A DNA stretch of 62,000 nucleotides, taken from contig CAJNDS010002527.1 of NCBI GenBank assembly GCA_905221605.1, positions 67,501 to 129,500 of the forward strand. Reading direction: 5' to 3'. The notes under the pieces were generated by a model. That model was given only the letters and a program-made list of their open reading frames with translations. It had not been told where the DNA came from and did not search any database. This DNA is from Symbiodinium natans (Eukaryota; Sar; Dinophyceae; Suessiales; Symbiodiniaceae). The translations under genes were made by a program, and so were the position numbers. The first letter of the stretch is position 1. Each line of letters opens with the position of its first letter. Shown here in pieces: positions 1-11,826 of this stretch.

Positions 1-177
1 GTTTAGGGTTTAGGGTCTTTAGGGTTTAGGGTTAAGGGTCCACCTCATGGCTCTAAGGTACAGTAGTTCCTTTTTTCGGGTTAGGCATAGGGGATTCGAG
101 TCTGCGACCTGAGGATGTTACCCCTTATGCCATAGGGGTTAGGGTTTCGGGTTTAGGATTTTGGGGGTTTAGGGCTT

Positions 178-262
178 AATAGGGGATTCTAGGGGGCGGG
201 GGGGGGGGGGGGTACTTCAATCCCTATTAAGGGCTGTTAGTATAAAGGGGGACATCGCAATA
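178..262. mobile_element. GGGATGTTCC-family element, partial
   Basis: The right half reads CAATCCCTATTAAGGGCTGT, TAGTATAAAGGGGGACATC, as in the copy at 29091. The left half is replaced by a G homopolymer (198-212). Confidence 0.42.
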
Positions 263-816
263 TACTACCCTAAAATGGTACTTTGTAGGAGCCGTTGGGT
301 AGGATACTAGGGCATGTAGGGCTGAAGCAAGTAGTTTGAGGCAACTAACAAACCTGGGCAACTATTCGACATGATCGTTTGTCAGTCCTTCGTGGTTCCG
401 AAGTGCTGATAGTCAGCCACTTAACTTCCCCCAAACCCAAAACCGCCAACTCTCCTGAATACTCCTAAACCCCTCAAGGCCTCAAGCTTGCAGGTCTAGA
501 GCTCCAGTGGATAGATTTAGACTCAGTCTAAGAGCCCCTGGCTCAAGCCACCATGCTGACGGCAATCCAGGAAAACAGGGTTTAGGGTTTAGGGTTTAGG
601 GTTTAGGATTTAGGGTTTAGGGTTTAGGGTTTAGGGATCACAATGACAGCGGCTGCGCTGCGTGTCATTCTCAACAATGTCCAGCGCTCCTCCGGGCATC
701 GCCATTGGCATGCATGGAGATCCCAAACCCGAAACCCTACACCCTAAACCCGAAACCCTAAACCCTAAACCCTAAACCTCAAACCCCAAAGCCCAAAACC
801 CAAAACCCAAACCAAG

Positions 817-922
817 AAACTGCTCCTGAAGCTCCTTGCCAAGCCCAAAAGAGCCGCGAAGCGTGCACCGATTGCTCTTATGGACGCCGCTCTTATGGGC
901 TCTTTTTGGTTCAGAGTTTCGG
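817..922 (+). CDS. Candidate coding exon, basic helical
   Basis: Follows a CCCAAA tract ending in AAG and runs open into GTTTAGGG. Reads KLLLKLLAKPKRAAKRAP, then IALMDAALMG. Leu/Lys/Ala-rich, probably an amphipathic helix. No family recognised. Confidence 0.45.
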
Positions 923-2072
923 GTTTAGGGTTTAGGGTTTCGAGATTATGGGGCTTAGGGCTTAGGATTCAGGGTTCAGGGTATGGGGATTAGGGGGTAG
1001 GGCTGGACTGCCATCAAAACCCAGGTCTGAGGTCCTTCCAGGGACCCGAAACCACCCGATCCCCTAAACCCTGAACCCTAAGCCCTAAGCCTTAAGCCCT
1101 AGCCTTAAGACCTAAGCCCTAAACCCTAATCAATCCTACACCCTGGACCTTAACCCTGAAACTGTAGGACTCCTAAACCCTTGAGCTCACCCTGGGGTCC
1201 TGGGTGAGCTGCAAACATAAACCCTGAACCCCAGCCACCCTGAGAACGTACCCGCATTAACGCCTTTTTCCAGCATGGGCGTGCAGAGTATACACAATGA
1301 TATTGTCGCGAAGTTTGCGTAGGATGTTTTCTACTACTATTCATAGTCGAGAACATGATGTTAGATTCTACGATGACCGATTTTACTTTTTTGCTTGATA
1401 GGTGCAACTATATCAGCCCATTGTCAGGCACGGCTGCAATTCTTCCCTGGCGGGCGCAGCCAGCGACGAGTTTGGACCAAGGCCAGAGTGAATTCGCTGG
1501 AACCCTAATCCTGGTTTTTGGAGTACTATACTTTAAGACTTGTTTTGGTTCTGGGTTGCGATTATAGCTACTTCTGCCCAAAAAGTGTATACTTTCTCCA
1601 GGGTCTGCTCCAAAGTAGCGAAACCCTGAACCCTTTCAGGCTAGGGATGTTTAGGGTTTGGGGATCGGTCCTTTGCAGGGGGTGTAGAAGGCTTACGGGC
1701 TTTCGAGTTCTCTGCGGGGCTCAGGGGGCCAAAACCGTAAACCCTAATTCATCCCTACATGAGTGCTTCCAATGCGATCTTCGACCCTATCCGTATCCTT
1801 ATATGGTAAACCGACAGTCTCAGTGCCTCCCCGGACAGCGTTTGGGTCTCTCTGGATTTAGGGGTTTAGCTTTATGTGACCCAGAGACATAAGCAGCCAA
1901 TACCTGAGCACCTAGACCCGGACTCAGAGTAGGCGCTTATTCCTCCTTTTTAGGGTTTAGGTTCCCTTAAAAGCCCCTTGAAGCAAAAAAAGGGTACCTT
2001 TTTGATTCCTAGGTTACACATGGGTCTTGTTGAAGGACGGCCTAAAAGTGTCCAGAGTACCGCCTCCGGCAG
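923..2072. other. Intronic or intergenic, degenerate heptamers
   Basis: TTTAGGG/CCCTAAA remnants at 923-1140 and scattered to 2000. Between 1240 and 1560 lies plain unique DNA with short ORFs that show no recognisable similarity. Confidence 0.6.
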
Positions 2073-2134
2073 GTGGGAACGGAGGAGCTGCGCCAGGAGA
2101 TTGCGCGGGTAGGCCTCCGCAATTGGCTCACAGG
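2073..2134 (+). CDS. Candidate coding exon (VGTEELRQEIARVG)
   Basis: Acceptor CCGGCAG, donor GTTTAGGG of a heptamer tract at 2135. Open in phase 0 with high third-position GC; VGTEELRQEIARVGLRNW suggests a helix. No family recognised. Confidence 0.5.
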
Positions 2135-2826
2135 GTTTAGGGTTTAGGGTTTAGGGTTTAGGGTTTAGGGTTTGATGTTTAGGAGGGTTTTCGGGTGTAG
2201 GGTTTAGGGCTTCCAATCCTAAACCCTCATTAAACCTTCTAAACCCAAACCCCAGCCCAAGATTTCGGCTTTTCAGGGGGGCTGTGGACATCAGGGTGGC
2301 CTGCGTTGGGTTGAAGATTGTGAGGGCACAAGGCTTCTGAGAGGCTCGCAAAAGTTTTCATTTTTGCAGGGGCGTGCTTTCAGGAAGTGTGTCCGGTTAG
2401 AAAAGCCGTTTTGAGAATCTACCGGCTGCAGCCGGAACTTCTTGTAGTGACAGCGGATGTGCCCATATGTTCTGCCGATCCCTGCTTTTATTTAAGACGC
2501 CTTTACCACTTTGCAACGCAAGTCTTTTTAGCACGCTTCTAGAAGCTCGAAGTACCAGTGGAGAGATGTCCTTACGGTGGCTCGGATTCTATGTTGGGAT
2601 CATGAGTTTAATGCCGCCAAAAGCCCCCCCTAATCCCTAATACTCGAAACCTAATCCTAAAGCCATAAACCCCAAAGCCCTAACCCCCCCAAAACAAAGG
2701 CCCTAGAAGACCCCAAAAGCCTAAGCCCCTAAACCCCACCCGCAATAACCCCTACAACCCTCTCAAGGCGCCAAGGCCACTAAACCCTAGGTAAGCCCTA
2801 AAACCCAAGAATCAAAGGCTAGGTCT

Positions 2827-2934
2827 ATGGTCCCTTAATATGGTCCGTCCTTTCTTCAAAGGGCTCCGAAGTATGGGCCCTTGGGTTGTATCGGGTATAT
2901 AAGGGGTCTACGACGGGTCCCTAAGGGACCATGG
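2827..2934. mobile_element. ATGGTCCCTTA-family TIR element
   Basis: Ends ATGGTCCCTTA and TAAGGGACCAT; interior GAAGTATGGGCCCTT and GGTATATAAGGGG recur near 9197-9326, 15211-15325 and 39260-39480. Confidence 0.6.
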
Positions 2935-3114
2935 AACTACCTTAAGAGCAACCCCAAACCCTAAAAACCTAGGACCCTAAAACCCTAAAAACCTAAAACC
3001 CTAAAACCTCAAAACCCCAAAACCCCAAACCCCAAAAATCCCAAAACCCCTTTGAAACCTAAATCCCCAAAACCCCAAGGCCCTTAAAGCCCTAAAACTG
3101 CAGAACCCAAAACG

Positions 3115-3155
3115 CCTCTGAAGGTGCCAAGGCACAAGCCCAAGCCATCCTGGCT
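3115..3155 (+). repeat. Degenerate second copy of the EGAKAQAILA module
   Basis: This stretch starts CTCTGAAGGTGCCAAGG and encodes EGAKAQAQAILA. It matches 3437-3470 except for a 6-nt insertion, and is cut off by a TATAGGG sequence. A third remnant, CCGAAGCTGCCAAGG, lies near 3271. These look like duplicated exon copies, or one exon and its decayed neighbour. Confidence 0.55.
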
Positions 3156-3445
3156 TTTATAGGGTGTGCAAGGGGTATCTTAAGGGGTCCCCATTTTTAA
3201 AGGCTCATATTGAGAGACAGGCAATTAATTACCCCTAAATACCCCATAAATCCAAAACCCCAAAAACCCTCCGAAGCTGCCAAGGCCCTAAAACCCCGAA
3301 AGCCTTTGCAGAAACCCGTAAAAACCCTTAAACCCTCAAAAACCCTCTAAAACCTTTCATAAACCCTTAAAGACCCTTAAAACCCTTTAAACAAACTTAA
3401 AAAAACCCTCTAGAACCCTGAACATCCCCAAAATCCTCTCTGAAG

Positions 3446-3522
3446 GTGCCAAGGCTCAGGCCATCCTGGCTAGCTTGGCCTTCCGTGCCTGGGCGCTGGC
3501 AGTGGCAGAGGCAGTGATCTAG
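3446..3522 (+). CDS. Candidate coding exon with FRAW module
   Basis: Acceptor TCTCTGAAG after a CCCTAAA-type region. Reads AKAQAILASLAFRAWALA then VAEAVI and TAG. The L-x-FRAW core recalls the modules of gene C. The TAG may be a real stop or lie past an unrecognised donor. Confidence 0.5.
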
Positions 3523-4145
3523 GGGGCTTAGAGGGGCTCTAGGGGTTTTGGGGGTTTAGGGTTTAGGGGTTTAGGGGTTTCGGGGTTTGGGGTTTTGAGG
3601 GTTTTTGGGGGCTTGGAGTACAGTTGAGTTTTCTTCGACACCAAGCATGAAAGAATAAAAAGAGGAAGTACAGTTGGGAGTTGTAGGTAGTTCAGAACAA
3701 CCCGCACAGGTGCCGCGAAAGGATCCTCGACACGCACCTGCCCCTAAACCTCCTAAACCCCACTACCCAAACCTTAAACCCTAAACCCTAAACCCCAAAC
3801 CCTAAGCCCTAAACCCTAAACCCAGACCCTAGACCCAAACGTGCAATTATTGAGGCCCACGAACGTCACAGGTTTGAGTGTCCAAGTTCTGCATACCTTT
3901 CATTCTTGTGAGAGGTCTCCCCACGTCATTCCCCAAAAGCCGTCCTTAGCCGAAGCTGGTAGCCCTCATGGGCAGTTGTGAGTATCGAGGTACCTACAAG
4001 CCTACTTGTAAGTACCCATGACTCCTCCAAGTCACTAATACAGTAGGGAGGCCTGAGCCCCAAGTCCCGAAACCCAAACCCTAAACCCTAAACCCTAAAC
4101 CCTAACCCTAAACCCTAAACCCTAAACCCTAAACCCTCTCTGAAG

Positions 4146-4192
4146 GCCAAACGGGAGGTTGCCGAGCTGGCCTGCAGCGCAGGCCGGGCCAG
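4146..4192 (+). CDS. Candidate coding exon (AKREVAELACSAGRA)
   Basis: Acceptor CTCTCTGAAG directly after a (CCCTAAA)n tract; donor AG/GTCAGG. 47 nt, leaving two bases, which fits the exon at 4726 that begins one base before a codon. Helical, unrecognised. Confidence 0.5.
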
Positions 4193-4299
4193 GTCAGGGA
4201 AGCATCATCCATGCGACGAAGCTCCTTCCCTGAATCCGACCTTTGTAAAAGCCCAGAATTTGCATCGCCTTATTACATGAATACGAGCGAACGAAATGG

Positions 4300-4400
4300 A
4301 ACATATATGTATATATATATATATACCTACACCTATGTATATTCTGTGTATATATACATATATATATGTATATATGTATATGTTGTGACAATATATGCAT
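4300..4400. repeat. TA/TATG microsatellite
   Basis: AT-rich run of TATATA and TATGTATA. Others: 25122-25145, 39421-39440, 40865-40895, and (GCAT)n at 61633-61656. Confidence 0.85.
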
Positions 4401-4595
4401 ATATCTACACAGGCATGTTGATGTAATTGTTTTGTGCGCCCCTATCTGGTTTGTTTGCAGTATTGAATTTCGATGTCTGTATCAACCCGAAACCCTATAA
4501 TTGCATGGAGGCGACACCCTGAAGCCCCTAAACCCGAATCCCTGGGCTTTCGACCCTAAACCCTAAACCCTAAACCCTGAAACCTAAACCTCAAA

Positions 4596-4622
4596 CCCCC
4601 CCCCCCCCCCCCCCCCCCCCCC
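4596..4622. repeat. C homopolymer (about 26)
   Basis: Long C run between heptamer remnants. Similar C or G runs lie at 198-212, 31065-31080, 35022-35042, 38905-38925, 56099-56114, 60206-60221 and 61350-61366. Length may be unreliable in assemblies. Confidence 0.85.
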
Positions 4623-4725
4623 GCGGCCACAAGCTGGGCTGAGGTTTCGGGCAGCAGGGCTTAGGCGTTAAAGGCCCTGAAGCCAAGCCCCGGAAACCCC
4701 TAAACCCCACACCCTCAACCCTCAG

Positions 4726-4813
4726 AGGCATGCCCCTCCTCCGCCGCGCGAAGCACGCCACAGTGGTCCAGCGCCTCATCGAACAAAGAGCTGCCACTCG
4801 CCTGGAGGCCGCA
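4726..4813 (+). CDS. Candidate coding exon, Arg/Leu-rich helix
   Basis: Acceptor AACCCTCAG, donor GTTTTTT. Reads GMPLLRRAKHATVVQRLI then EQRAATRLEAA. Phase fits the preceding exon at 4146 and the next at 9078. A second frame is also open, so the frame choice rests on helix character and codon third positions. Confidence 0.5.
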
Positions 4814-6050
4814 GTTTTTTGGTTACTCGGCGGGTCTTGGAACAGGGGTTAGTTTTTTGCGGGTGTTTATGATGGATCCCCTATGTTGTGAAGTACCCGC
4901 ATTGGTGTTCTCGCTATTGGCAAGCATTGCTTGTATTATTGGCATTATCAGTCTTAGCCTTACTGGTAAGTTTGGTGGGGGTATTCTTCGTAAGATTGGT
5001 AACGTAGCTTTCTTTGATTTCCCCCTCAAAAGATATTGACCGGACCTGATACTGGTTAGGGCACCGCATGTTATTTCGATGGGTTTCCGGGCTTATGGTG
5101 CCAATATCTTGGGAAGGACCTTTGCAAAGCGACTTAGGGTTCAGTGTTTAGTGTCTAGGGCTTAGGTCATATGGGGTCACTAGAGCGATGCGGCTAGAAT
5201 CGCATGTCCTTCAGCAATCCACTGACCTAGTCCTGCACAAGCGGCGTCCTATACAAAACAAAGCACCCTATATCCTTCCTTCACTCCATTGATAAAGTCT
5301 GTCGGCACGGCGGGAGGATGCAAGAACTGCAGACCAGTAGGCATCACGGGTCAACTGGGTTCATGCTACCAGGGACGACTGTATTGTCTGCAATAACAAA
5401 GTCAAGCCCCGAAGCCTTGAAATCTCTCCGCGCCGCACATTTCCTAAGAAAACGCCGAAATCCATGTCCCTGGCAGTCACAGAAGCTGCGCTGCCTTCTT
5501 TCGTAGCGCCCTCAGCGGCTGTTGCAGATTCGTGCGTAGCTATTGAAATAGGCGAGTTTAGGATTGAGGCCGGTTCAGGGATCAGGGTGAACACATTGTG
5601 GAATCTTTCTTCGTTAGCACCTTATGGAAAGCGCTCCAACATAGAGTTGAAAAGGTCTTGTTCATATAGTTGCTTGAGAGTTATATGCGTCCGCTCCGCG
5701 TTCTCGACCCCCCCATGGTACCCTCCCCCCACAAACGAAACTAAAACCTAAACCCTAACCCTTAACCCTAAACCCGCCACGAACTACAGGAGGGGAGGGC
5801 AGGGGTCAGTGTGGAACCCCTGAACGCACCAGCTTCCACAGGGTTTAAGGGCGGCCCTCAACCTTAAACCTGAAACCCTAAACCCACCCCAAACCCTATA
5901 AACCCTAAACCCGAAATCCCGCAAACTAATTTCAAACCCCTTGGGTCCGCGCATCTCCAGGTGGCACGTTGCCGCCTGCTGGGCACCTCAGTGTGGGTTT
6001 TGGGTTGAGGGGTTTAGGGTTTAGGGGTTAGGGGTTAGGGTTTAGGGTCA
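4814..6050. other. Unique AT-balanced DNA, no gene recognised
   Basis: Unusually free of heptamers from 4814 to 5740. Short ORFs occur on both strands (for example 4857-5039, with a hydrophobic stretch) but none is convincing. Confidence 0.5.
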
Positions 6051-6164
6051 CCGGCCCAGTGGTGCCCTTTGTGTCCCCTTTCTTTTTTGTTCAAGGGTTC
6101 CCCGTCAAGTAACCAACCCCAAGAAAGGGTGCCCTTATTACAATATGGTTACTGGGCTACCAAG
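6051..6164. mobile_element. TAGCCC-family TIR element (MITE-like)
   Basis: About 114 bp with ends GGCCCAGTGGTGCCC and GGTTACTGGGCTACCAAG, which are inverted repeats. Internal GTAACCAACCCC and AAAGGGTGCCCTTATTA recur in other copies. No coding capacity. Confidence 0.7.
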
Positions 6165-7367
6165 TGAAACCCCAAACCCAAACACTGAAGGCGATGCCCC
6201 GGCTAGCTATAATATGCATATAGACATACACATATACCTGTAAAGGGGACCCTGATTTAAAACCCGAATCCCATATCCTGAATCCTAAACCCCAAACCCC
6301 AAGTTCTAAACCTTGCTGTAGAACCCAAAACCATAAAATCCTAACCCCAAACCCCCAATACCTGCGCTACGCTAAACCCTTATACCTTAAAAAACATTCT
6401 TAAATCGGATGGAGTTGTCATTTGTGCACTTCTGATTCGTGGATTTCCGGGGTGTAGACTTTACGGTTAGGGTTTAAGGTTTTGGGTTTAGGAGCCCAAC
6501 AAGAACCATGAGACCGTTCCATGGCGCAGCAAGCCCCTAAACCTTCAACCCCAAAGACCCATGGAAGGGCTTTAGGGTTTAGGGGCTAGGGTACCCCAAA
6601 CCTCGACAGATCCAAGCCCTAAGGTCAACGTCGCAAGATTCCAGTGGCCTTGAAGACTTCACGCCGTCCCCCCCTTAGCGCCTAACATCGGCCCATCGGC
6701 CAGGTAGTCCTGGTGGTGGTGATGGCGAGAGGCCTGTCGAGCTGCTGGTTAACATCTTTGTCCGAGTCTCCTGCTTACATGGCTTGACCCTATATGCCGG
6801 TAGCGTGTTTGTTTTTGTCGACATAGGTTCGCTCTTAGGTTAAAGGCCACTCTCTATATGAGTGTGGGTCGCATTCAACAGGGTCTCCGGCCTTACAGCC
6901 TTCTCTGTAGTGGAGTACCGGGTGAACTCTGAACATTTTACAAACCTGCCAAATCGGGAACCCGGGTCTCGCCTGCGGAAAACACATGGGTTTAGGGCTT
7001 TCTCGCTTTTGCCAAACTGCAGCTACTCAGGTTTAGGGCTTAGGACTTAGGGTTGAGGGTTTGGGGTTCGGCTTTAGGATGATACAAGCCCTGGACCCTG
7101 GACCAGGTGTCACCGTGGGCGCCGCTTGCGCGCGGCACTGCTTCGCGACGGTCGACTACTCGGCCAGGCGTCCTGCCCGGAATGGAGTTTGCTTTGGGGG
7201 GTTAAGGATTTTGGGGGTTTAGGGTTTGGGGTTTGGGGTTTAGGGTTTGTAGGATCTAGTGATCTGTAGGCTACGAGGGCTGTGTAAGGTGTTGGATGGG
7301 AGCGCGCTCTTGAGGCTCGAATCGGAGGTGCATGTGCTCATGGTTTACGTTTCTTTGCTTAAGAATA

Positions 7368-7498
7368 ATGTTTTCCCTTATAAGGGTTATTTCTATATAT
7401 ATATATATAGAATATAGATTATGATATTTAGTTATTTGGGGTGTTTTCCCTTATAAGGGTTATATATGGATTATGATATTTAGTTATTGGGGGGGGGG
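7368..7498. repeat. Two tandem copies of an AT-rich unit
   Basis: TGTTTTCCCTTATAAGGGTT and GATTATGATATTTAGTTAT occur twice; the first copy also holds a (TA)n run. The array ends in a G homopolymer. Confidence 0.7.
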
Positions 7499-7649
7499 GG
7501 GGTGTTCTCAAGCAAGTAGTAGTTTAGGGTTTCGGAGGCGGGGGTGTAGTGTCATACGCGCCTGAGCTCCATCTTCAGGCAGGCTGTTGGAATTCGATTT
7601 TTGAATTCGCGGACCTGGTGAACCTGATGAGACTGAACGGCCCTGCAAC

Positions 7650-8174
7650 GTGTTTAGGCTTGCAAGAACCGATGAAGAATTGAATCGCTGGGCGGAAGCC
7701 TGTCAAGTACACAGCTGCATGGATGTTGATGCCCCAGTGACAGTGACCAAGATCTGCGCACAGAGATACCTCATCGGTTTCAGAGTTGCTCGAAATCGTC
7801 CTCTAGTTTGGGAGACGTTTACATGTAGGGTGCCCTCAAGAGCGCAGAACTTGGACCACCCCCCGGATACAGGCAGCGTGAACCCCAACCTTCCAAACTA
7901 CGCATCCCAGAGCAAAGAGCGTTTTGCTCACCAGTCCAGAAACGCACACACTGAAGTCGGAGTTTCTTGCAGCTTTCAGTACAAGCCTCAACGAAGCATG
8001 CTGGGAAGCATCTTCCTGATAATATGTGCGATCCTACCTTCATGCCCCAAAACTAACACCCGATCCCTCGTGTCAACTTCCTCGTGCTTCCTTGGAGGTC
8101 TTTGGGCTTTGGCGGGTTGCCTGCGGAGGGCAGGCGGGGTCCTGAAAAGAACTGGACCTTTTGGCATACTTTAG
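7650..8174 (+). CDS. Hypothetical 174-aa ORF, doubtful
   Basis: Longest ORF outside the retrotransposon apart from simple-repeat frames. Begins MFRLARTDEELNRWAEAC; later part is hydrophobic and Cys/Ser rich. It lies in 550 bases free of heptamer repeats. No family recognised, and overlapping frames are also open, so it may be a gene fragment or chance. Confidence 0.25.
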   Translation: MFRLARTDEELNRWAEACQVHSCMDVDAPVTVTKICAQRYLIGFRVARNRPLVWETFTCRVPSRAQNLDHPPDTGSVNPNLPNYASQSKERFAHQSRNAHTEVGVSCSFQYKPQRSMLGSIFLIICAILPSCPKTNTRSLVSTSSCFLGGLWALAGCLRRAGGVLKRTGPFGIL

Positions 8175-8332
8175 GACTATAGGGGTCGGAAGAATTACTG
8201 ACAGTACTCCCTATGGTCTTTATCTTATTGTACTATAAGAACTCCCCAATATTCTATTCTTTTTGTTCAGGCCCCTATATTAGGATTGTGTTTCGAGGCT
8301 CAAGGGTTGCCTTCAAAGACATGAGGAGGGAC

Positions 8333-8395
8333 CCTTGTATAAGGAGTTATGACCCCTCAAAAAGGAGTTCTGACCCAGAAAAGGAGTCATGACCC
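8333..8395. repeat. Three tandem AAGGAGTyaTGACCC units
   Basis: Units of about 20 bases at 8339, 8360 and 8379 with few changes. Confidence 0.65.
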
Positions 8396-9077
8396 TCAAC
8401 AGAGTTTGGTTACAGGGGCGATGAAGGGCTGCTGAGGTTTTTCGGGGAGTATATCTGATCCCGGTTCAAATTCGCCGTTGCCCGCCCCCCCCTCCTCATG
8501 GTATCCCCCCCATCCCCCCAGCCCTCCCCCTTAACCCTAAACCCCCCTCCCCTAAACCCTAAACCCCCCTCCCCTAAACCCTAAACCTTAAACCTTAAAC
8601 CGAACCGCAAACCTTGAACCCTAATCCCAATCCCAATCCCCAACCACACCACGGGGGCACCACGGCGAGGGGGCGGGGGGGGGGGGGACATTGCGCCCTG
8701 CTCAAATATGAGTCTACGGTTTTAGGGGCAAGCGGGAATAAGGGTTCTAACCTAGTACCCCTTAATCTGCTCGACCCTCTCTTTGGGCGAAAGGCTGTCA
8801 GTCCAAATCCCAAGACCCCAAACCCGAACCCTCCCTAAACCCTAAACCCTATCAACCCCTAAAGGCTGCAACCCCCGACTTCAACCCCATTGAATCCACC
8901 TGAGCGGGTATAGGGCCCCCAGCTTCAAGAGGGAGGGGGGCCCATGTGTTCGAGATTTCGGATTTCGGTTTCAAGATTTTCAAAGCGTTTCGAAGCTCTG
9001 GTCTCCATTAGGGTTTAGCGTCTGTAGGGTGTAGGGTTTAGGGTGCCCCTAAACCCTAAACGCCCCTCCCCACGAAG
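8396..9077. other. CCCTAAA variants and unique spacer
   Basis: CCCCTCCCCTAAACCC and AATCCC repeats from 8515 to 8645, a G run near 8680, then spacer. Short ORFs in the repeat are artefacts. Confidence 0.55.
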
Positions 9078-9178
9078 CTGTGCCAACCGCAGGCCGGGGC
9101 GCTGGCGGCGGCCAGGCGGAAAGGGCATGGCTGTCCTTGTTTTGGGCGCATTCCTTCGGGCAGTTCGGGCAGTTGCAT
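9078..9178 (+). CDS. Candidate coding exon (LCQPQAGALAAARRKG)
   Basis: Preceded by CCCTAAA and a pyrimidine stretch ending CACGAAG; followed by GTGGGTGTAGGG. GC-rich and open for the whole length. The 5' half is Ala/Arg rich. No family recognised. Confidence 0.45.
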
Positions 9179-9196
9179 GTGGGTGTAGGGTTTAGG

Positions 9197-9326
9197 GGCT
9201 ACATGGTTCCTGAATACGGTCCCTTACCTTCGTTATAAAGGGTTCTGACGTATTGGCGCTTGGCTTTCTGGGTATATAAGGGGTTCCCTTTTAAGGGCCC
9301 ATATACCCGGGGACCATGTAGCTACC
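9197..9326. mobile_element. ATGGTCCCTTA-family element, second copy
   Basis: Left GGCTACATGGTTCC, right GGGGACCATGTAGCTACC; the shared interior GGGTATATAAGGGGTTCCC places it with 2827-2934. Confidence 0.55.
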
Positions 9327-9904
9327 CGTAAAGCATTGGGCACCTACAGTTTCCTCAGGAAGTATTGTTTTATTGTTTGTTTACGAAACCGACTGGAGTA
9401 TTTCAAGCGAGTATTTCAAGCGTCATTTTTTGTGATGGTTCTCAGGGGACTATAGGGTTGGGGTCCCAAGTTGGGGTCTCGGGTTCAGAATTGCAGGATG
9501 TGGGATAGGGATATTTGGGGGCTTAGATTGTTAAGCCTTTGCATCACTGCACCCCTGCTTCGGACCGGCCTAGGTCAAACCTTGAGAGCCAAAGCCATGC
9601 CTGTAAACCCTAAAAAATGGACTGCTAAGGCCCCCAACCCACCTTGAAACGAGCTCCTCAACCCCCTCAAACCCCAAACCCCAAACTCCCCCCCAACCCT
9701 ACCCCCTCAACCCCTAAGCCCCTAAACGCTACATCCTATACCCGAAACCTTAAACACCCAACCCCCAAACCCCCAAGCCCCTCAAACCCCTAACCCTCCA
9801 AACCCCTCAAGCCCCCAAACCCTTCAACTTCTCAACCCCCCCCTGACCCCAATCCCGAACCCCTAAACCCCTGCTCCTGAACCCTAAACCCCCAGACCCG
9901 CAAG

Positions 9905-9983
9905 CACGCAAGGGGCCTTTGGGGAATGGAGCCGGAGAGAGCACTCCGGCGGCTTCTGGCAAAGCTGGGCGTGCGGCTCGGGG
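9905..9983 (+). CDS. Candidate coding exon (MEPERALRRLLAKLG)
   Basis: Acceptor CCCGCAAG after CCCTAAA; donor GTTTAGGG. 79 nt open: HARGLWGMEPERALRRLL then AKLGVRLG. A typical case of CCCTAAA before and TTTAGGG after. Confidence 0.5.
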
Positions 9984-11789
9984 GTTTAGGGTTTGGGGTT
10001 CAGGGTTCAGGGTTTAGGGTTTAGGGTGTTGGGCGTCAGGTTTTGTGGTTTTTAGGGGTTTAGTTGGGGGCCTAGGGTTAGGGTAGGGTACTGGTGGATC
10101 GTATGATTGGGTTTTAGGTGTTGGGGTTTACTGTGAAGGTTTCGGACCTTGGGGTGTACGCTTTCACGGTTTAGGGTTTCAGGGTCTTGGTTTTTTGGGG
10201 TTTTGGGTTTCAGGGTTTAGGGTTTGGGGTTTAGGGGCTTAAGCATTTCCAGGCGTCTAGAGCGTCATAAGTGAGGCCGGTTCCTTTCTTCAAGCTTGTA
10301 TATGCAAATCATTTCCGTGAGGTTTAAGCGGGTGTCTGTCGGCTCAAGCGTGTCGGTGGGGACTTCTGCGGGGAAGCGGGGTTGATGGGGTTGGGGATTT
10401 AGTGGTTGTGGTTTGTGGCGTTTAGGGTTCGGGGCTAAGCCGTCTCAATACTTGGGCTTAGTCGACAAGCAGTCCTACTGCTCCATAAACAAATCTGACT
10501 CGCATACTCTTCGTTCGGTACGTTCACCATGACCTGTATTGTAGTGTACTGACTGAGTAAGGCAGTTACTTCTGACTAAGGCATCACCAAAACATAGTTA
10601 TTCCCAGAAGCAAGTCATGCCCTCTTGAGCATCACGGGGGCTTAGCGTGTGGAACTAAAATGCTTGTAAAGTTTGACGGAGCCTTTTCGCATAAAACACG
10701 GTTTAGCTGATTTAGAGCTCATTGCAATGACTGCGAACAGACAATCGGGACTCTCTCTCTAGCTTGGCTTATTTCATCTGTTCCAGCGAAAGAAAAGGAC
10801 GACCCAGCCATTCGGAACAGCGGAACAACATGTAATTGGTGAAGTTGAAATCCGACAAATAAACGCAGCACTCGCAGCACGTAAGCACCCATTGTTTAGC
10901 ATATTTTCCGCCTACGTAAGAACAAGAAGGCTTTCATGCGTCAGTGCAGTTTAAAAAAAAAACAGTGCAAAGAATCTATGCCAAGATGCCTGCCACAACG
11001 GTCTCGAGCTGGCCTTTGGCAGCGTGCCCCTGGGTGCTCTTTACTCCTCGGGATGAGACAGGGGGGCTTGGGGAGTTTGCAGGGCTGCAACAGTGTAGGG
11101 CTGAGGGTTTATGGGTTTTTTCTTGCTGGGTTGCACAGGGGTACGGCTATGTAAGGGTTGCGAGCTCAGGGTTTTGAGTTACAAAGCTACGGTCGATTTC
11201 CTCAGCATACAGACAGCGACGTTGGCTTCGGTCAGTTTGGCCAAAACCAAGGTCACAACGGTCACTTCTTCATCGGATGTGGCAGACATGGGCACTGCCC
11301 TCAACAGGTTTGTGGGCCAGCGCCCGGGTCGTTAGTTTCCACCATTGCTTGTTCTCTTGCACCTCGCATACATCGCTGATGCCACCTCTTGCAATGTATT
11401 TCTTGGAGCTGAAATGGAGGGCCATGGTGAGGAATCCTTTGCAATGCATCCTGATTTGTACCCTGAAGCCCTAGGCCCTAGAAACCTCTACCCCAAACCC
11501 TAAACCGATTCCTCTACCCAAAATCATCGGCCCCAAGCCCGCAAGCCTGTTTGACGAACACTGGACGTCTGCAGTGGCATGGAGGATAAACTAAATCCCC
11601 CAAAAGCCCGAAACTAGGGCTTCAGTCCCTGCGGCGCTGAGTAGGCAACCTTTGACCCCTTTTTGGGGATTATGAGAGGGGAAGGCCTCCAGTGTGCGCT
11701 CCAAATCGCCTCGAGTGTGTGCTCCAGACATCCTGGCGAAACCCTAAACCCTAAGCCCTAAGCCCAAAACCCTACACCCTAAACCCTAA

Positions 11790-11790
<1 letters not shown>
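9984..11790. other. Heptamer-rich, then 1 kb of unique DNA
   Basis: TTTAGGG-like sequence to 10440; 10441-11470 is almost repeat-free with overlapping short ORFs (11111-11379) that I cannot assign. AGTAGGCAACCTTTGACC near 11640 recurs near 12026. Confidence 0.5.

Positions 11791-11826
<36 letters not shown>

Noticed and set aside
8461-8490. GGTTCAAATTC as a tRNA B box
   Set aside because: No matching A box or cloverleaf upstream and no plausible acceptor stem.
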